Shown here piece after piece: positions 58,136 through 64,000 of a stretch of 64,000 nt of DNA. The position numbers were made by a program, and so were the translations under genes. The notes under the pieces were generated by a model. The model was not told the DNA's origin. It saw only the letters and a program-made list of their open reading frames with translations, and ran no database searches. The stretch's first letter is position 1. Each line of letters starts with the position of its first letter. The stretch is taken from contig CM032233.1 of assembly GCA_019009955.1 (NCBI GenBank), positions 119,175,001-119,239,000 on the forward strand. Reading direction: 5' to 3'. Source of the stretch: Riptortus pedestris. Its lineage: Eukaryota; Arthropoda; Insecta; Hemiptera; Alydidae.

Positions 58136-58651
58136 TTTATAATATATGAGAATTAGTGGAGGTTTGTTAGACTTTAGTGAGGGACGGGGAGGGGGGTGAG
58201 AGTGGTGGAAACCATGAGGCGATTAGCCACTAACTTAATTAAAGAGTGTATGGTTGGAGTGGGGAATGGGCATGGTTGGGGGAGGGTGTATATAGATAGA
58301 ACGGCGGGGGTTGCTTCTCTCCTAGTTAGCTGCTCATCCCTTCTCCTCTCCACCCCATCCATCTCGCCCAAATATCCCTTCATATGACTGAGCACAGCTG
58401 TTGCGTAAACAAACCACAGCCCGCCCATATGGATCTGCAATAGACTGTTTCATAGATTTACATCGGTTGAGCCCAACTTGAAATGCAGCTCCATCACTCA
58501 AACTACAAATGCACCCGATCAAGTGTAGGTATTAATCTACATAAATAAAACTCCAAGGGTTTGTATGATATACAATTTAATCTTTGTGAGGATAAATGTT
58601 TCAGAGCATTCTACGAATAATGCCAAGAAAATTGAAAATCTTCCCTGTCTC
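58136..58651. other. GC-richer island, unassigned
   Basis: 58180-58370 is G-rich on the plus strand (GTGTATATAGATAGAACGGC has a TATA-like core). On the minus strand, 58380-58510 is open with codon content that looks natural (MKQSIADPYGRAVVCLRN) after an AG (TGCATTTGTAG), but no donor site bounds it. It may be an exon or promoter region, but neither can be supported. Confidence 0.3.
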
Positions 58652-59330
58652 TTTTAGCTTTGAGGTCGTACTCATGGCGCGATTTTTGAAATGTATCCTC
58701 CATCGATCCTACCCAGGAGAAGACAAAAATGAGGTCCGATCAAAAAGATATATACATACACACACACATATGTCTATTAACCCTCTAGCGGTCGAACTTT
58801 CTGTTTGATCGTACTCAAACTCGATATTTAATCGTTTTATGTAAAAAGAAAGATAAAGTTCGTTAATGGAGGAAATCGAAAATTCTAGATATCTCCTTTA
58901 CTATACGTCGCATCTATAAATTGTATAGAACCATTCTTAATGCTCATTAAATGTACTATAAATACTGATTTTCACATTTATTCACTTTCTTGAATATTAA
59001 CCGAAATATTTGCATTTTTCAATTTTCAGCCTTCAGCAAACCTCCACTTCTTCTCATGTCACATATATAATACTCTGTTATGTAATAAACCGAAGCTTAT
59101 TCGAAGCTTAAATACCAAATGTTATTTTCACGAGACCTTTGTTATACGAGAAACATGCAAATATGTTCTTTTAATGCCCACCCCCAACGTCTTACGATCT
59201 TGGATTTTAAAATTTTAAGTGATTGAGATAAAAATTATTCTTATTCATTATAAATTACAGTACTAGACATAGTAAATAGTTTTCAATAAAATTATAATTT
59301 TAGTGTTATTTCTGCATTTCACTAATATGA
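58652..59330 (+). mobile_element. HINE copy with deleted 5' palindrome
   Basis: TTTTAGC is followed directly by TTTGAGGTCGTACTCATGG, so the AGATTTCCC palindrome between two AGC copies is lost. The body is present with a short TA/CA tract (58748-58772) and TCGTTTTATGTAAAAAGAAAG, and the G-run is reduced. It runs into the long-form segment (TAAATTACAGTACTAGACAT) without a 3' end. Confidence 0.62.
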
Positions 59331-59442
59331 ACATTAGAGTTGAAGTAAATGGTTAAACGACATCAGACATCCAGTAATGTGACAGCTTAGGCTGAAAATC
59401 GGATGGCGAGGAATAGAGGTTGCCTGTTGAGTAGAACTAAAA

Positions 59443-59799
59443 ACGTCTGTCACGCAGGGGCTGCGTAAACTAAGCAAATTTCCCACTTGAGTTTTACAAT
59501 AGATATATCTACATACAGGCAACACTTAAAACCACCTAGAATATTAAGTGAATAACTACATACCGTAATGAGAAATCTTTCAGTTAATTTTAATAACATC
59601 CCAGCGGAAAGCATCTGAGTTGAAAAAAAGAAAAGAAAACACAGGTCTGCGAAACGCTCAGAGCTGAACAGATAGATGAAAATAGTCTTTACAGGAAAGA
59701 AAAACAATTGCAGAAGTATATCTAAATATAACTATCGATTTTATTGAGAACTATTGACTATCGCTAGTGCTGCAGTTTATAATGAATCAGAATAATTTT
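59443..59799 (-). mobile_element. HINE long-form 3' half, fused head-to-head
   Basis: ACGTCTGTCACGCAGGGGCTG with ACTAAGCAAATTTCCCAC, then ATCTACATACAGGCAACAC and GAATATTAAGTGAATAACTA, up to AATGAATCAGAATAATTTT. It stops there and passes into the 5' palindrome of the oppositely oriented copy at 59800. Confidence 0.72.
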
Positions 59800-60370
59800 G
59801 GTTCCCTTACGGGAAATCAGCTATAGAGGTCGTACTCATGACGTGATTTTCGAAAAATTGCTTCAAATGTTCATCGATCCTACCCAGTAGATGACGAAAA
59901 TGAGGTCCCTTCCAAATTATATACAATATATATGTCTGTCAACGCTCTAGCGGTCGCAATTTTTGTTTGATCGTTACCAAACTGGATATTAAAACGTTTT
60001 ATGTAAAAAGACAGATCAAGTTCGTTAATAGCTGAAATAGAACCAGTGGGAGGGGGGGGGGGGTTTAGAGGGTGGATTTTCGAAAACTCAAAATATCTCC
60101 GTTACCTTACGTCGGAACAAAAAATTGTATAAAACCAATCATATTGCAAATTACATTTAATATAAATATTGTTCTATACATTTATTCTCTATCTTGAATA
60201 TTTACCGAGATATTTGCATTTTTATTAAATGTGGGCCGATAACGGACGAGTGAGTTTCCCGCCAAAATCTAGTTCGGCCGTAACTGCTCGGGTCTCGTAT
60301 GCAGATTTCTCTATTATAAAACTTCACATGGGAAATCTGCTTAGTTTACGCAGCCCCTGCGTGACGTACT
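59800..60370 (+). mobile_element. HINE copy, near complete
   Basis: GTTCCCTTACGGGAAATCAG starts it, lacking the outer AGCAGA. The conserved blocks are present with a very short TA stretch (59925-59932) and a G-run at about 60052. The 3' end is intact: GGGAAATCTGCTTAGTTTAC, hairpin and GTGACGTACT. Confidence 0.75.
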
Positions 60371-61364
60371 TTTTTTTATTTGGAAATGGGGAATTTTTGT
60401 GAGATTAATAGTGTGTCCTACCAGCACATAGGAAATCTACTTAGTGATGGAAAAGTTTTATTTTGCCAATGAAATAATTTCAACAGTTGGATTATTTTCT
60501 TTATTTCATTCAAAATGTTATTTATGTAAGGTTTTATTTAATATATGTTCTATTTATTTTGTAGATTTTGGTCTTTTTATTGTATTTTGTTAGGGAAGTC
60601 GTAAATGTTTCGTAAAGGAAAGAGGTAACATAATTACAGAGTTGCTGGGATCCCTTTTAACTGACTAGAGAAACGAAGCTTGGTGGTTTTAATCGACTGT
60701 CAAGTTTGGACCTGATCCAAATTACATCGGCAGGAGAACCAAGCTTCAAGTATTGCCTAACTTCACTCATTCCGCTTCAGTGAAAATAGACCATGGTATA
60801 CTTACAGACAGAAGAAAAACAGACGAGCCAATTTCAAGAGTAAACATTAAGTTGACTTCATTTATAATTCATTTTGTTATTTAAAAGGTTAGCAGAAGGT
60901 CAAAATGTAATAAGCTGATAATATACTAACATAAACCTGACATATAACAATGAAAAGTCTGTAACATAGGGTCCGCGTAAACTGAACTGGATGCGGGGGT
61001 TACTGAAAGCAGAAAATAAATTAAAAACTTGTCAGTAGAATATATACACAATTTTTAATTTTAATCTGTGAAAATAGTTTTTTTATTTCTGTAAATATTC
61101 ACTGGGACACTAATTTTTAGGTTGTAATTTAAAGTTGTATGTTTTTAACTCTTGATCATCGACATGTACATATATTTTCTAAATTTCTCAATTACATGAC
61201 ATATTGTACAACGTTTTTATGGTATTTGTTTGCCAGCAGGGCACTGATGATGGAGCGTATGCTCTGAAAGCGCTCTGTCACAACGAATAAAGAATAGTGA
61301 AGGAACGAGGCGTTTTTTCTTACCTGAGACAATTGTAGAGTACGAATAGTAAACAAGATTGGTT
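60371..61364. other. Unassigned, with two small remnants
   Basis: About 60957-60985 is a HINE 3'-end relic (GTCTGTAACATAGGGTCCGC). The stretch 61225-61290 (GCACTGATGATGGAGCGTAT, then CTGAAAGCGCTCTGTCACAA and AATAAAG) resembles the 3' region of Penelope-like elements. 60650-60800 is less AT-rich but unrecognised. Confidence 0.35.
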
Positions 61365-61440
61365 CATTTTTCGATACGACTCATATAGGAGATATTTTGA
61401 ATTTTAGAATTGAAATGAGCGTTAACAGACATATATAAAC

Positions 61441-61503
<63 letters not shown>

Positions 61504-61607
61504 TACATTCTCTTAAGAGAAATCTGCTAATGAAATCATACTCATGACGCCATTTTTCAAAAATCGAAATTACCTAGTGGATGACGAAAATAAGGTCCGT
61601 TCAGAAT

Positions 61608-61643
<36 letters not shown>

Positions 61644-61764
61644 GGTATTGAACCCTATATTTTGTATTTTGAATCAGTTAAAATTTCTACAGTACTCATC
61701 AGACTAACAAGGACGACCCTAGAAAAGTTGTCATAATATAAGAAAATTTTGCGCGGTCGCAATT
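61365..61764. mobile_element. Two HINE fragments joined at their 5' palindrome
   Basis: 61365-61435 is a minus-orientation fragment (TTTTTCGATACGACTCATAT, then GCGTTAACAGACATATATAA), followed by (TA)n at 61441-61500. 61510-61526 is the palindrome TCTCTTAAGAGAAATCTGC. From 61530 a plus-orientation fragment follows (ATCATACTCATGACGCC, then GATGACGAAAATAAGGTCCG and (TA)n/(GT)n). GCGGTCGCAATT at 61753-61764 is its next block, interrupted by the element at 61765. Confidence 0.6.
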
Positions 61765-61960
61765 GAGGAGGTCTATGTAAAAAGGGCGTATGGTGGTATA
61801 AGCCCTTTCTGCGGGGATGGTATTTTTAGATTCCTTGTGGTCTCTTTTATATCCGTACGAAATTTCTCTTTACGTCACCTTTTACAGCCCGTTTGAATCA
61901 GCGGAGTGTAAATTGTGAGGTTGCATTTTGCTAGTTTTGTTTGTTGCTCTCATTTTTAAA

Positions 61961-62401
61961 AGTCCGTCACGCAGACGCTGCTTAAACTAAGCAGATTTCC
62001 CACGTGAAGTTTTACAATAGAGAAATTTCACGAGAGTCGAGCAGTTAATGAAACGGCCGAACTAGCTTTTGGCAAGAAAGTCACCCGTCCGTTAGCGGCC
62101 CATATTTAATAAAAATGGAAATATCTCGGTTAATATTCAAGATAGAGAATAAATGTATATAAAAATATTTATAGTAAATGTAATTTGCAATAAGATTAAT
62201 TCTGTACAATCTTTTGATCCGACATAACTGAGGTATTTCGAATTTTCGAAAATCCTCCCCTCTAAACCCTCCTCCCACTGTCCCGATTTCAGACGTTAAC
62301 GAACTTGATCTTTCTTTTTACATAAAATGACTAAATATCGAGTTTGGTAACGATCATACAAAAATTGCGACCACTAGAGCGATAACCGACAAATATATAT
62401 A

Positions 62402-62478
<77 letters not shown>

Positions 62479-62612
62479 ATATATATACAGTTTTGAACGG
62501 ACCTCATTTTCGTCATCTACTAGGTAGGATCGATGGACATTTGAAGAAAAATTTCGAAAATTCCGTCATGAGTACAACCTCAATAGCTGATTTCCCCCAA
62601 GGGAAATCTGCT
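61961..62612 (-). mobile_element. HINE copy, complete reference example
   Basis: The plus strand starts AGTCCGTCACGCAGACGCTG with ACTAAGCAGATTTCCCACG. It runs through AATATCTCGGTTAATATTCA, a C-run block and (TA)n at about 62394-62450 with (GATA)n to 62478. It continues with GAACGGACCTCATTTTCGTC and ends GATTTCCCCCAAGGGAAATCTGCT. The insertion lies in an A/T run 7 bases before the ATG at 62617. Confidence 0.82.
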
Positions 62613-62616
62613 AAAA

Positions 62617-62970
62617 ATGAGCAATTTGGAAGATGTTATTAGTGATGAACGTATTTTCAAAACTTCGAAAAAAAAAAGGAAAAATGAATATTTTCAAGAT
62701 CGCAAAAACAATAAAAATAAACGATATTCAGGTGAATAGTTTATTTCAACAAAAGGTAGAATGGTTAATAAAAATTTTATCTCGATATCGAACGGTTGTA
62801 AACAAACCTGTCGAATTAATGTTACAGGAAATGAGCAAGAAAATTTGTTTGATCATTTTTATGGCTGTGATAAAGTACAAGACACACTTCTTGCGGGATA
62901 CCTTATAGTACTTCCACTCACTGTGTACCAGCACAAGAACACAGAGACATACTGTGCAACTATTCAGTAA
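62617..62970 (+). pseudogene. Broken ORF of the AATT-flanked transposon
   Basis: From ATG at 62617 the frame reads MSNLEDVISDERIFKTSKKK and RKNEYFQDRKNNKNKRYSGE, then a TAG. It continues in the same frame with GCKQTCRINVTGNEQENLFD then HFYGCDKVQDTLLAGYLI, to a stop at 62968. A lysine-rich start followed by C-x3-C, then E-x-x-x-x-L/I-F-x-x-F/Y and a late hydrophobic run, resembles the N-terminal part of some insect transposon-encoded proteins, though I cannot name the family. The in-frame stop and missing catalytic part make it a relic. ORFs in other frames here are shadows. Confidence 0.5.
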
Positions 62971-63676
62971 AATGTAGCGGAACTACTATTAATGTTTGTC
63001 ACAAATTTTTACTCAGCCTTTACCAAATTTCGGAGAAACGCCTTCGTGTCATTCAGGGAAAAATACTTTCTGGTAGTAATACCAATGAGAAAAGATCCCA
63101 TAAAGTAGCGTTTCTTATACAGTACTATTTTATTAAAAAACTAACTTTCTACATATAGCTGTAAATGTTTTTTTTTTATTTTAGTTCTTATTCAATATTA
63201 TCAGATCTCACGTGCAATGTCTATGATATAAGCGCGTATGAAAACATATCTATGTAACATAGGCTTATGAAAAACATGACTGCCAGCCATCTCCCGAAAA
63301 AGGGCGTATGTTAGGTAATATTTAAAAGGAGTTTATTTGATATTTTTAACGTTTTTTTTATGCATAAATTAGATCACCAAAAATTGAACTTAATTTCATT
63401 ACTGGAAGTTCAAGTTGCATAAGTTCCAGGTTAAACGATATATACCAGTGAAATTTTGCACTCACAATATCTCAATACCAGGTTTTCAGTTATCAGCCCT
63501 TTTTACATAGACCTCCTCAATTCTTCTTTGATCATACTGAAACTCGATATATAGACGTTCTAACAAAGCTAGCACTAAAATGCTAGAAAAGGGAATAAAT
63601 TTAATTTTGCTGCATTTTTGCATCATAGCTTTCGTAATTTTGTTTACTTTAAAGGGGCATTATCCCTGAAGATAAA

Positions 63677-64000
63677 AGACCGTCACGCAGGGGCTGCGTA
63701 AACTAAGAAGATTTCCCTTATGAAGTTTAACAATAGATAAATCTACATACTGGCAACCGTGAATATTAAGTGAATAAATACAAGCGGCATTAAGAAATCT
63801 TTCCCCTCCCAACGGGAAGCGCCTGAAATGTAAACAAACAGGTCTGCTGACCTCACACCGGAAAGAAAAACAATTACCGAATTATATCAGAATACATATT
63901 AATTTTATTGAAAACTATTTACTATAGTCGATCACCAAAAATTTAGTAATCCAAGAACAAAAGAAAAGGGGGGGGGGGCGTAAATAGAACTGATTTGTTT
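63677..64000 (-). mobile_element. HINE long-form copy, cut by window end
   Basis: AGACCGTCACGCAGGGGCTG with ACTAAGAAGATTTCCCTTA, ATCTACATACTGGCAACCG, GAATATTAAGTGAATAAATA and AAACAAACAGGTCTGC. It reaches the G-run at 63969 and continues beyond the window. Confidence 0.75.

Larger units (their letters stand above)
61765..63518 (+). mobile_element. DNA transposon with 23-base TIRs and AATT flanks
   Basis: Perfect inverted ends: GAGGAGGTCTATGTAAAA plus AGGGC at 61765-61787 and its complement at 63496-63518. AATT lies on each side (61761-61764 and 63519-63522), the likely 4-base target duplication inside a HINE block (normally GGTCGCAATTTTTGTTTGATC). The host sequence resumes at 63523 with CTTCTTTGATCATACTGAAAC. 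The interior holds a complete HINE (61961-62612) and a broken ORF. Four-base duplications with GAG-type ends occur in Sola-group transposons, but the superfamily is not established here. Confidence 0.75.

Overview
The window looks like intergenic and intronic DNA from a large, AT-rich arthropod genome, most likely an insect. This is inferred from the mobile elements present: I/R1-type LINE ribonuclease H domains, several piggyBac families, mariner and Tc1 elements, Penelope-like fragments, a tRNA-derived SINE, and a possible ionotropic-receptor fragment. No long host open reading frame, rRNA, functional tRNA, bacterial operon or CRISPR array is visible. The species cannot be named from this window.

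The dominant component is one interspersed family, called HINE here, with about 28 complete or partial copies in both orientations and roughly one sixth of the sequence. The 5' end is AGCAGATTTCCC running into a palindrome (GATTTCCCTTAAGGGAAATC). A (TA)n tract lies about 125 bases in. The 3' end has an inverted GGGAAATCTGCT about 25-30 bases before the terminus, followed by a hairpin (ACGCAG-CCC-CTGCGT) and GACGGACT next to T-runs. Insertion is into T/A runs without an obvious target duplication. This architecture matches non-autonomous Helentron derivatives (HINE/DINE-1 type). The immediately repeated 5' palindrome and head-to-head fusions are unusual.

Other elements by position: six piggyBac-type elements (463-1687, 24172-25552, 25557-26528, 39269-39702, 39944-40996, 55466-56971), all internally deleted or non-coding; two copies of one Tc1-like deletion derivative (18333-19192 and 35409-36032); three SINE copies (4171, 18579, 26876); four 5'-truncated LINE copies carrying RNase H (6861, 28305, 41833, 50375, all minus); Penelope-like fragments (23928, 43709); a mariner fragment (54940); an RT fragment (53184); a TIR element with AATT flanks (61765-63518); three copies of a foldback repeat (38012, 44627, 54169); and three copies of a repeat built of ~290-base tandem units (20896, 36381, 48256). 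Nesting is frequent and several empty sites can be read within the window.

The host-gene signal is a probable minus-strand gene of unknown product. Four short exon candidates (39079-39180, 11954-12051, 11359-11493, 10347-10510) have canonical splice sites and join with matching codon phase across all three junctions, spread over about 29 kb of repeats. A fifth candidate (41310-41419) lies beside a HINE end that supplies part of its 3' splice site, but its phase does not join directly to the next exon.
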